Positions 9,901-16,204 of a stretch of DNA of 64,000 nt are shown here, piece after piece (positions within the stretch are counted from its first letter, which is position 1; every line of letters begins with the position of its first letter). The translations under genes were made by a program, and so were the position numbers. The notes under the pieces are model-generated. The model ran no database searches, was not told the DNA's origin, and worked only from the letters and a program-made list of their open reading frames with translations. This DNA comes from Trichomonas vaginalis G3 (lineage: Eukaryota > Parabasalia > Trichomonadida > Trichomonadidae), in the NCBI RefSeq assembly GCF_026262505.1, contig NC_067207.1, positions 18,320,082 through 18,384,081 of the forward strand. Direction: 5' to 3'.

Positions 9901-10772
9901 ATCTCTATATGGTCTCTTTTTGGTTTGCCTTTCTTTACATCTGACATCGTTAAGCCTTCATATTCTGTTAAATCATACATCTTTATTTCAGTAAGATTCT
10001 TTATGTTTGTCAAGAAGAAGTCATAGTGCATTTCAACAATACCTGCAGCATTTGCTTCTATCTCTGATATAAAGTTCTCCTTCAAGAGCTGATGTAGTAA
10101 TGTTCCAATATTATTGAGGTTTAACGTAGAACATTCATACTTTCCACCAAGTTTATAACATACCATCCATCTTTGTTGGGAGTTTATTTTAATCTTCTCT
10201 AAGAGTCTCATGAAAACCTTACCGAAATGTTTGTGTAAGTAGTCTCTGTTTGGTTCATCTAAAGCTTCGATGTTAAAGTCAATGAGTCTATTGCCTGTCT
10301 TAACATTCCTCTTCCTATTCTCTTCATCTTTCTTTAACCATCTCTCACCTTCTTTTGGTTTGTCGTCAATGGAACGAATGACATCGTTAGCTTTGCGAAC
10401 TTGTTCTATAGCGCTCTTAAACATCTCTCTTCTCTGTTGTTTCAGTGTGTCGTCTCTTCTTCTTGTTTCACCAACGTTTGCATTTGTTATGTCAAACATT
10501 TCTCTTCTTACTTCATGAGGTACTGAACGTCTATGATATAAGTCAATAGCAACGTCATTTAAAGGAAATGCTCTTGCATGGACTTCGTCCTCGCCGCGTT
10601 GCGGCTTTATGAACTCATGAATTCTATCATAACTTATTGCACCATTATAGTCTTTAATGAAGTCAGCGAGTGCTTTTTTGTTTGTCGCGTAATGTTTTGC
10701 AACATCTATGTTAGCTTCTGTAAGAAGTTGTTTTATTTCCGAGTGTTCTAACTTAGACAACTTCCGATACAT
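6994..10772 (-). CDS. protein-primed family B DNA polymerase, one-base frameshift in the N-terminal part
   Basis: This is the Maverick replicative polymerase. In the 957-aa downstream frame (counted from 9867), the proofreading exonuclease motifs are FADFECST (about residue 273), YFHNLSYDINFIL (about 322) and YCKQDVRIL (about 451). The polymerase motifs are ADFDAVSLYPS (about 533), KLILNSIYGKT (about 695) and YQDCDS (about 790, the usual DTDS with Cys), followed by KKTY (about 840). That frame has no ATG at its beginning and continues upstream into the end of a 294-aa frame (9888-10772, ATG complementary to 10770-10772). The two join in phase if the T5 run at 9917-9921 has lost one base, giving about 1,260 residues. 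The N-terminal 294 residues are charged and of unknown role, perhaps the terminal-protein region. A palindromic module lies within them at 10580-10605. Confidence 0.85.
10580..10605. repeat. two-hairpin palindromic module inside the polymerase N-terminal region
   Basis: GGACTTCGTCC and GCCGCGTTGCGGC stand 2 bases apart. On the coding strand they read as PQRGEDEV. The same module, in the same reading phase, occurs at 26669-26694 (PQSGEGEA). The differences between the two fall in paired positions that preserve the stems. Confidence 0.7.
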
Positions 10773-10862
10773 CTTTAGTAGGAAATAAAAAAAATTTCTT
10801 AGAAAAAAATTAGCTTAGATTTTTTAAGGCTAGTTTTAAAATATTTCGAACTTTTTATTATA
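10773..10862. promoter_or_regulatory. divergent promoter region of polymerase and 157-aa gene
   Basis: Reading toward the polymerase gene, the strand carries AGCTAATTTTTTTCTAAGAA and an AT-rich box before the ATG. This is the same element found upstream of the KilA-N block genes (12281, 12982, 14084, 14938). It also serves as upstream sequence of the plus-strand gene at 10863. Confidence 0.6.
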
Positions 10863-11336
10863 ATGAAACACATGCAAGATTGCAAGTTCTTTTCATACAA
10901 TGCTCTCGCTACTGCCATCAAGAATGAGTTCAATAATGCTTCAAATGTTAATGTTATCTTTAACAAGAAGTTTGTGAAAGAATCTAAGTTTGGTCAGTAT
11001 GTCAGACCATTAGCTATCGTCATTGACCGCAAACGTTATACTTCACAAGAGTTAGCAGTAGTTTTGAAACAAAAGAGTTTCTTCGTGAATGTCAAAGATA
11101 CTCATTATACTGTTATAAAGAACTCTAACGTTGAGTTCTTCAGTATTGCTATGAATCTTTCCGAACAGAAAGAATATAAGAAGGGTGAAACATCTGTGAA
11201 ATATTATCCTTCATCTCTGAAGACAATAACGAACAAAGATGTCATACAGAAATTCTTACCAAAGGTTGAAGAAGCTTCTATTGACATTGACGAAGGAAGT
11301 GAAATGGTTGAAGAAATAGACCCTGAAGCTATTTAA
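10863..11336 (+). CDS. 157-aa Maverick protein, unknown function
   Basis: The ATG at 10863 is the first in the frame. The protein has a mixed alpha/beta composition with an acidic tail (VEEASIDIDEGSEMVEEIDPEAI). No catalytic motif, membrane segment or signal is visible. It is divergent from the polymerase gene with a 90-base shared upstream region. It is followed by an AGATCT-centred palindrome. Its placement beside the polymerase suggests a replication accessory role, but this is inference. Confidence 0.65.
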   Translation: MKHMQDCKFFSYNALATAIKNEFNNASNVNVIFNKKFVKESKFGQYVRPLAIVIDRKRYTSQELAVVLKQKSFFVNVKDTHYTVIKNSNVEFFSIAMNLSEQKEYKKGETSVKYYPSSLKTITNKDVIQKFLPKVEEASIDIDEGSEMVEEIDPEAI

Positions 11337-11351
11337 GCAAAAATATATTTT

Positions 11352-11455
11352 AGGTGAAGAGGTGAGATCTCACCCGTTTTTTCACCTCTTTTTTCACCTC
11401 ATTCTCTCTTCGTTAATGTTGTCGTGACTTCTTCGTTAATGTTGTCGTGACTTCA
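11352..11455. promoter_or_regulatory. AGATCT-centred palindrome, GGTGAA iterons and a 22-bp direct repeat
   Basis: GGTGAGATCTCACC lies at 11361-11374. AGGTGAAG precedes it and two TTCACCTC units follow, so the flanks can pair. It is followed by a 22-bp direct repeat containing CTTCGTTAATGTTGTCGTGA, present twice at 11408-11453. The site lies between two convergent genes. Confidence 0.6.
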
Positions 11456-12280
11456 TTCTTCCTCTTTGAAGATATCGAAATATTCTGTTATTTTTTCCTT
11501 CAGTAATGGTAAGTCTTCTTTGAATGTAAGTATTGTGCAACCTTTGATGTCATAGTGTGTTTGAGGAAGAGTATTTTTGACAATTTCCTTTATTTGCTCA
11601 TTCGGTGTCATTGAAATCGGTAAGTTTTCACGATAGAACCAGTTTCTGTCAGATTTATATATCTTAGCTAAGTCATAAAAGCTTTTGTTGTTTCTTCTGA
11701 CTAAATATAACATAACCATATCTTTATCTTCTTCTTTCTCCAACTCTTCAGTATAAATCATATACTTATAACTCTTTTCCTTTCCTTTTGGTACTGAACG
11801 CGGTATTCTTTTCTGTATGCTTTTGTCTTTGGATTCAATGACTTCATCTTTTGCTTGAAGTTTCTTTTCCATCTCTCCACGTTCTGCTTTATATAGTTCA
11901 TCTAGCATCATGAAAATATAACAAGCATAACGAGGTGAAGCCCACATTGCTACAGCATTTACTAAAAGTCTATGAACATAATAACCTTTCAAACCAGGAG
12001 CCAAATTCTTGCGATTTTCGTACGGAATCTCTTCTCTCGGTTTTCCGAGGGAAGCAATCATATGAGGAAATTCTTCTAAAAGTTCTTTTGTCTGTTGGTT
12101 TTCAAACCAATGATATGCTTGCTTTGTAGAACGAAGAGCATTCATTATACTTTGCATTTGGTACATGTCATCTTTGACCGAACGAATGAGGCGAAGTTGT
12201 TTGTTATATTGTATGTATTCGTATTCTTCATTTATGGCTTCATGAACGATAGCAGTTGTTGTGTTCTCTGATGTTGACAT
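11453..12280 (-). CDS. KilA-N family protein with coiled coil and C-terminal accessory domain
   Basis: The 275-aa product has the KilA-N hallmark GYYVHRLLVNAVAMWASPRYACYIFMMLDELY at about residues 103-135. The corresponding part of the protein at 14275 is VRGTYVDPRLINYIAMWASPKY. A charged helix follows (residues 136-155), then a C-terminal domain beginning RIPRSVPKGKEKSYKYMIY. This resembles the domain that often follows KilA-N in large DNA viruses (DUF3627-type; from memory, moderate confidence). KilA-N proteins are DNA-binding regulators in phages and nucleocytoplasmic viruses. It starts at ATG 12278-12280, after the shared leader of this gene block. Confidence 0.8.
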   Translation of the reverse strand: MSTSENTTTAIVHEAINEEYEYIQYNKQLRLIRSVKDDMYQMQSIMNALRSTKQAYHWFENQQTKELLEEFPHMIASLGKPREEIPYENRKNLAPGLKGYYVHRLLVNAVAMWASPRYACYIFMMLDELYKAERGEMEKKLQAKDEVIESKDKSIQKRIPRSVPKGKEKSYKYMIYTEELEKEEDKDMVMLYLVRRNNKSFYDLAKIYKSDRNWFYRENLPISMTPNEQIKEIVKNTLPQTHYDIKGCTILTFKEDLPLLKEKITEYFDIFKEEE

Positions 12281-12340
12281 TACTGTTTCTTACATACAAG
12301 ATAAAAATTTTTGTTAGAAAAAAATTAGCGTTATTTTCTG
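12281..12340 (-). promoter_or_regulatory. conserved KilA-N block promoter/leader
   Basis: On the minus strand the order is AACGCTAATTTTTTTCTAAC, then an AT box (TTTTTATCTTG), then TATGTAAGAAACAGTA just before the ATG. The same order is found at 12982-13035 and 14938-15000, and without the TATGTAAG part at 14084-14135. Because of the TATGTAAG part, an upstream ATG is out of frame here but in frame in the other two genes, which supports the second ATG as the true start there. Confidence 0.65.
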
Positions 12341-12369
12341 ACTTTCACAAAAGACCAAAAATAAACGCT

Positions 12370-12981
12370 TTACATGTATTTTTCAGCAACTTCGTCAAAT
12401 AATTTTATAGCTTTATCTATCTCATCTACTTCAAACGTTTCTTTACCTTTCATGGGAGCACCATACATTTTCTCAAACTTTTCAAGTAGTTCTGTTTCTG
12501 CAGCTCTCATATCATTAACGAACACAACCTTGACTCTATTGACTGTAGAATCATATCTTTGAGTTATATTATATGTTCTTCCTATCTTATATCTCTTTGT
12601 ATTGAAGTCCTTCGGTTTCTGAACGATGTAAAGTAAGCCTTCACTGCAACGTTCCGTATCGAATGAACCATAAGTTATGAAGTTATATCCAACAACTGGG
12701 TCTAACCATAACAAAACTATTGGTATAAGACTTTTGTCAATGAGATATGCTGTAGTTCCATAGAATCTTACCGATATCATAAGCTCAGGATTTCTTGTCA
12801 AAATTTTCTGAGTAGAAGCAATTCTAACCCAGTCCTTTGTTTTCTTTCCAGAAGGTGTTATAATGTCTGACAAAGAATATTTGTTGTATTTCTTTGAGTA
12901 TCTTACGTTTAAATCACCTATTCTAACCACTTTGGTGTCATTGTCTATCTTTCTAACTGTTTCAAACTCAATGTTTGACAT
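12370..12981 (-). CDS. KilA-N/GIY-YIG-like (T5orf172-type) protein
   Basis: The start is taken at ATG 12979-12981 (MSNIEFETV), six codons inside a longer frame, because the upstream ATG lies in the conserved leader. The N-terminal half resembles the KilA-N/MSV199 type of viral DNA-binding domain (VRIGDLNVRYSKKYNKYSLSDI). The C-terminal half has GLLYIVQKPKDFNTKRYKIGRT ... RYDST ... AAETELLEKFEK ... KGKETFEVD, the pattern of T5orf172/Mug113-type GIY-YIG-like nuclease domains (YIV ... YKIGRT ... E). Fusions of these two domains are common in large DNA viruses and phages. A regulatory or genome-processing role is likely; activity is not shown. Confidence 0.8.
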   Translation of the reverse strand: MSNIEFETVRKIDNDTKVVRIGDLNVRYSKKYNKYSLSDIITPSGKKTKDWVRIASTQKILTRNPELMISVRFYGTTAYLIDKSLIPIVLLWLDPVVGYNFITYGSFDTERCSEGLLYIVQKPKDFNTKRYKIGRTYNITQRYDSTVNRVKVVFVNDMRAAETELLEKFEKMYGAPMKGKETFEVDEIDKAIKLFDEVAEKYM

Positions 12982-13035
12982 TACTGTCTTTACATACAAG
13001 ATAAAAAATTTTCTTAGAAAAAAATTAGCGTTATT
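12982..13035 (-). promoter_or_regulatory. conserved KilA-N block promoter/leader
   Basis: This is another copy of the shared upstream element: AACGCTAATTTTTTTCTAAG, an AT box, and TATGTAAAGACAGTA ahead of the ATG. Together with the copies at 12281 and 14938 it defines a leader of about 50 bp that is much better conserved than the genes behind it. Confidence 0.65.
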
Positions 13036-13090
13036 TTTCTAACTAATGAAATTCATGAAATTTGGTCATTTTTCAGCAAAAATAATGTTT

Positions 13091-13139
13091 AGGGTAGAAG
13101 GTTAGATCTAACCTCATTTCTACCCTCATTTCTACCCTC
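13091..13139. promoter_or_regulatory. AGATCT-centred palindrome with CTACCCTCATTT iterons
   Basis: GGTTAGATCTAACC lies at 13100-13113. AGGGTAGAA precedes it, and two CTACCCTCATT units follow in complementary orientation. The site ends 5 bases before the stop of the minus-strand gene at 13145, so on that strand it is immediately 3' of one gene and about 100 bases upstream of the next. Confidence 0.65.
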
Positions 13140-13144
13140 ATTAT

Positions 13145-14083
13145 TTATAACCGTTTTACATGGTAAACGTTATGAATTCGTGAGATTCTAAACAGTTTTG
13201 TAGCTTCTATTTCTTCGCTGAGGATATCAAAAGTTTTAACAATGCCGAAAGTTTCTTTATACTTCTTCTTGACGTCAGATAGAAGGAAATCGTCAGCAGT
13301 TGGATAGTTTTTGTTCAGAAATTCTAACATGTCCATTTTATCTTCTGCTGGCTTTTCTGCTTCTTTCTTTAAGTCTGCATAGTCGTTTCTCATACGTTCT
13401 ATCTCTTTGACGGAGTAGTTATATTTCCTCATTGCTGCTTTACATTTTGAACATTGCGGCATCGTTTTTGCGTTATATTCTGAAACCTTACCTGCTAAAA
13501 CAACTAAGGCGTCAATGGTTTTCTTTAAATCTGAAGCAGTTGGTTTTATCTGTTCATTCCATACCTTACCTCTTCTATCTTTATCTCTTATCTGCCATAC
13601 ACATTTTGCAACTAATGAAACAAAGTTGTCGTATGTCTTAAACTCCACCGATTTATATATGTCAGAGATGTTCTTATATACCATGTCGCAATCTTTGTCC
13701 ATAACTTTATGGTTGCAATGATATCCTAGAAACTCATAGTTTACTTTACGTATGAACTTCTTTATTTCTACTGAGTCAGTTGGTTTCACTTCAATTTCAT
13801 CGAATTCAGGAATAGTTAGTTTTTGCTGCTGAATTTCAGGCAATTTGGGTAAATGGTCAATAATGTCCTGCATTTCATAAAGATACTGTTCATTTTCTTC
13901 ATCCTGTGCGGTACAGTCTAAATTACTTGTTAAAAGTTCTTGCTTTATTCTTTGTATTTCTGTTACAAAACTATATGAAGAAGGAATGAAGCTTTTCATC
14001 TCTACTAACATAGATGTTGGATTCATGACTAACGAGTTTGGTGAAGTTGTTTGAATTGTTGTTGTGCCGATTGTTGAAATCAT
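13145..14083 (-). CDS. 312-aa Maverick protein with CxxC motif, unknown function
   Basis: The ATG is at 14081-14083. The N-terminal 60 residues are Ser/Thr/Ile-rich. The middle is helical, and a short CSKC motif (MPQCSKCKAAM) lies in the second half, followed by a coiled-coil-like segment (KEIERMRNDYADLKKEAEK). The C-terminal region (YKETFGIVKTFDILSEEIEATKLFRI) could be a small DNA-binding fold. It sits between KilA-N family genes and shares the core of their upstream element, so it may be co-regulated with them. I do not recognise a family. Confidence 0.7.
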   Translation of the reverse strand: MISTIGTTTIQTTSPNSLVMNPTSMLVEMKSFIPSSYSFVTEIQRIKQELLTSNLDCTAQDEENEQYLYEMQDIIDHLPKLPEIQQQKLTIPEFDEIEVKPTDSVEIKKFIRKVNYEFLGYHCNHKVMDKDCDMVYKNISDIYKSVEFKTYDNFVSLVAKCVWQIRDKDRRGKVWNEQIKPTASDLKKTIDALVVLAGKVSEYNAKTMPQCSKCKAAMRKYNYSVKEIERMRNDYADLKKEAEKPAEDKMDMLEFLNKNYPTADDFLLSDVKKKYKETFGIVKTFDILSEEIEATKLFRISRIHNVYHVKRL

Positions 14084-14135
14084 ATCTTTTATACAAAATA
14101 AAAATTTTTCTTAGAAAAAAATTAGCGTTATTTTT
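14084..14135 (-). promoter_or_regulatory. conserved KilA-N block promoter, variant without the TATGTAAG leader
   Basis: The element AACGCTAATTTTTTTCTAAG and the AT box are present, but the leader between the box and the ATG is TATAAAAGAT rather than TATGTAAGAACAGTA. The gene behind it is the only one in the block that lacks the leader. Confidence 0.6.
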
Positions 14136-14181
14136 TCTATCTTAAGGAAATTCATGAAAATTCATGAGACCCAAAGGTCAG

Positions 14182-14236
14182 AGCCGCAAAGCGGCTAGGG
14201 TAGAAATGAGGTTAGATCTAACCTTCTACCCTAAAC
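14182..14236. promoter_or_regulatory. GC-rich hairpin followed by AGATCT-centred palindrome
   Basis: AGCCGCAAAGCGGCT (14182-14196) is a perfect stem with an AAA loop. It abuts AGGGTAGAA-ATGA-GGTTAGATCTAACC-TTCTACCCT (14197-14232), whose two halves pair except for the ATGA bulge. This is the most symmetric of the five AGATCT sites. It lies downstream of the gene at 14275 and upstream of the gene ending at 14083 (both minus strand). Confidence 0.65.
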
Positions 14237-14274
14237 ATTATTTTTGGTCGTTTATGACAAAATAAATGGTTCAT

Positions 14275-14937
14275 TTACTCACAATATTTTTGTACAAAAC
14301 GACCCCAAACTTTTAACTTCTTTTCTGCAGCTTCTAATGCTATCTTAGCGAGTTCATATTCTCTAAATTCTCTCTTTAAATCTTCTTGTTCCCATTGGTC
14401 TAGTTCGTATGGAGAATCTCTATAACCATAACACATCTCACGTTCATGTTCTAATTGTTTTTCATGCATTTTCCTAACTTCTTCTTCAAACAAATATTTT
14501 GCATTCTCTACTGTATCTTCAAGTTCTTCTTCATCTAATTTCTCATGAACTTTCTTGTCTATGGAGTCCATAATTTTTCCAACTGCTATGCAATATTTTG
14601 GAGAAGCCCACATTGCTATATAGTTTATAAGTCTTGGGTCTACATACGTTCCTCTAACCTGTTTGATTTCATCAGGAATTCCTGCATGAATTTTGTATAA
14701 AAACCAACCGTCTGTATTCCGGCGGTTGCTATATTCTTCACAAAACGCCTTATAATACTCTTCCCAGGACTTATTTTCCAACAACTTTCTAAAGTCTTTC
14801 CTAAACTGCTGACACATATTTGTTGCATTAATGTAACCATCCTTGTCTCTACGTAAGACTTCAATACCGTTATAAGTGCCTTTTGTGAATGTTTCGCCAT
14901 TAGATTTGTTCGTGAATGTTTTTGCTTCGACTGACAT
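14275..14937 (-). CDS. KilA-N domain protein
   Basis: The start is taken at ATG 14935-14937 (MSVEAKTF), because the longer frame begins within the conserved leader. The protein carries a clear KilA-N domain: RRDKDGYINATNMCQQF (about residues 29-45), then WFLYKIHAGIPDEIKQVRGT and VDPRLINYIAMWASPKY, ending near residue 130. A highly charged helical region follows. KilA-N is a phage and large-virus DNA-binding domain. This is the most canonical of the three KilA-N-like proteins in the block. Confidence 0.88.
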   Translation of the reverse strand: MSVEAKTFTNKSNGETFTKGTYNGIEVLRRDKDGYINATNMCQQFRKDFRKLLENKSWEEYYKAFCEEYSNRRNTDGWFLYKIHAGIPDEIKQVRGTYVDPRLINYIAMWASPKYCIAVGKIMDSIDKKVHEKLDEEELEDTVENAKYLFEEEVRKMHEKQLEHEREMCYGYRDSPYELDQWEQEDLKREFREYELAKIALEAAEKKLKVWGRFVQKYCE

Positions 14938-15061
14938 TACTGTTCTTACATACAAAATAAAAAAATTTGTTAGAAAAAAATTAGCGTTATTTTTTCTATC
15001 TTAAGGAATTCATGAAAATTCGTGAGGGTAGAAATGAGGTTAGATCTAACCATCTACCCTA
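14938..15061 (-). promoter_or_regulatory. conserved KilA-N block promoter/leader plus AGATCT palindrome
   Basis: The leader (AACGCTAATTTTTTTCTAAC, AT box, TATGTAAGAACAGTA) occupies 14938-15000. An AGATCT palindrome, GGTTAGATCTAACC at 15039-15052 with AGGGTAGAA and ATCTACCCT arms, follows at 15025-15061. On the minus strand the order is palindrome, about 40 bases, promoter element, gene, the same as for the gene at 13145. Confidence 0.65.
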
Positions 15062-15156
15062 AACATTATTTTTGTCTGATTTACATCTAATGAAAAAGTT
15101 TAGAAGAATTTTCTTATTCTTTCTGGCTTATTTTTGTCTTTCCAGTACTCCCGCTC

Positions 15157-16185
15157 TCATGGTCCCAGATGTGTTGGCTTCGACTCTCTCAAGTTCTTAG
15201 ATGGTATAACATCTTCAACGCCTCCTTCATATCTTACTTTATAAGTGTCATCGTTTATGTTGTAGCCAAGTATTTCAATAACCACTCCTCGCTTTGCTTC
15301 GTCAATGGTTTCAGCAAGTTTGCCATTACTACTCTCGACTACTTTGTGACGAGGGTAAAACGCAATAAAGTCGTCAGCAGCTTTTATAAGATATCCATTA
15401 CCTTGCGTAGAGTCTACGATATAATAGTTTCTACTTAACCTTAAACGTTTCTTTGTCAACGGTTTGTCGTCAAGAACTACACGAACTTTTGTACCAGGAA
15501 TGAGGGTAAATTGTGTTGAATTTCTGATATTTTGTGTTTGGCTTCGTTTCTTTTGTATATACTTTTCTTCTTGTTGTTGTGTCATTGAATTTGGTGTATG
15601 TCCTGTTGTAGAATGTGTTGAGGAATTATATACTTCGAGAAAATGTTTCATTGTTTCTTCAGTAAAGTCTCGCTCTTGATTTAAATCTCTGAGCGTTCTT
15701 ATGAAGCGGTTTATGATGCCGAGTATGTTATGGTTATGGTCTTCAGTAGTGTAGTGAGTTATGTTATGCTTAATGAGAAAATCTGTGATTTCATTGCTGA
15801 GGTATGCACTGTCTTGGTCTGATGTTAAAGTACTTGGGCTATGTTCTGCTACGAACGTCTGCAAAACTCTTAAAACTTCACGAGTTCCTTTATTTTTCAT
15901 TGGATATGCATATGCTTTGCGAGTGTTAACATTAATGAAGATGAGGAATGGTTTATGTCCTCCTTTTCTGCTTTGAATGAGAGTGTCAAATTGATATGCG
16001 TCAGGAGTGTTGGAGTAAATTGGTAAAAAGTAGTCGTAAGGGTTTATTTTTGTTTGATGTACAACATTTTTGTCAAAGAACCTTTTCACTTCAGCTCTGT
16101 TAGTAAATCCCCAACTCTTTGCAGCTTCATTGAACTTCTTAAATGACCTCCAGGGATGTTGTTCGAATACTTCTTTCAAACTCAT
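15157..16185 (-). CDS. Maverick retroviral-type integrase (rve) with chromo/SH3-like C-terminus; third acidic residue replaced
   Basis: This is a 342-aa integrase of the Maverick type. The core has D67 (AYQFDTL) and D123 (LTSDQDSAYLS). At exactly the D35E spacing, residue 159 is Asn (ILGIINRFIRTLRD) where the family has Glu (xxERFxRT). The codon is AAC, two changes from Glu. The N-terminal 55 residues form a zinc-less lead-in. The C-terminal region (IEILGYNINDDTYKVRYEGGVEDVIPSKNLRE, residues 300-333) resembles a chromo- or SH3-like domain, as is usual for Maverick integrases. The ATG follows TTTATTTTTACTTAA. The role is insertion of the element with 5-6 bp duplications, but the missing acid raises doubt about activity of this copy. 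Confidence 0.85.
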   Translation of the reverse strand: MSLKEVFEQHPWRSFKKFNEAAKSWGFTNRAEVKRFFDKNVVHQTKINPYDYFLPIYSNTPDAYQFDTLIQSRKGGHKPFLIFINVNTRKAYAYPMKNKGTREVLRVLQTFVAEHSPSTLTSDQDSAYLSNEITDFLIKHNITHYTTEDHNHNILGIINRFIRTLRDLNQERDFTEETMKHFLEVYNSSTHSTTGHTPNSMTQQQEEKYIQKKRSQTQNIRNSTQFTLIPGTKVRVVLDDKPLTKKRLRLSRNYYIVDSTQGNGYLIKAADDFIAFYPRHKVVESSNGKLAETIDEAKRGVVIEILGYNINDDTYKVRYEGGVEDVIPSKNLRESKPTHLGP

Positions 16186-16204
16186 TTAAGTAAAAATAAA
16201 GATT

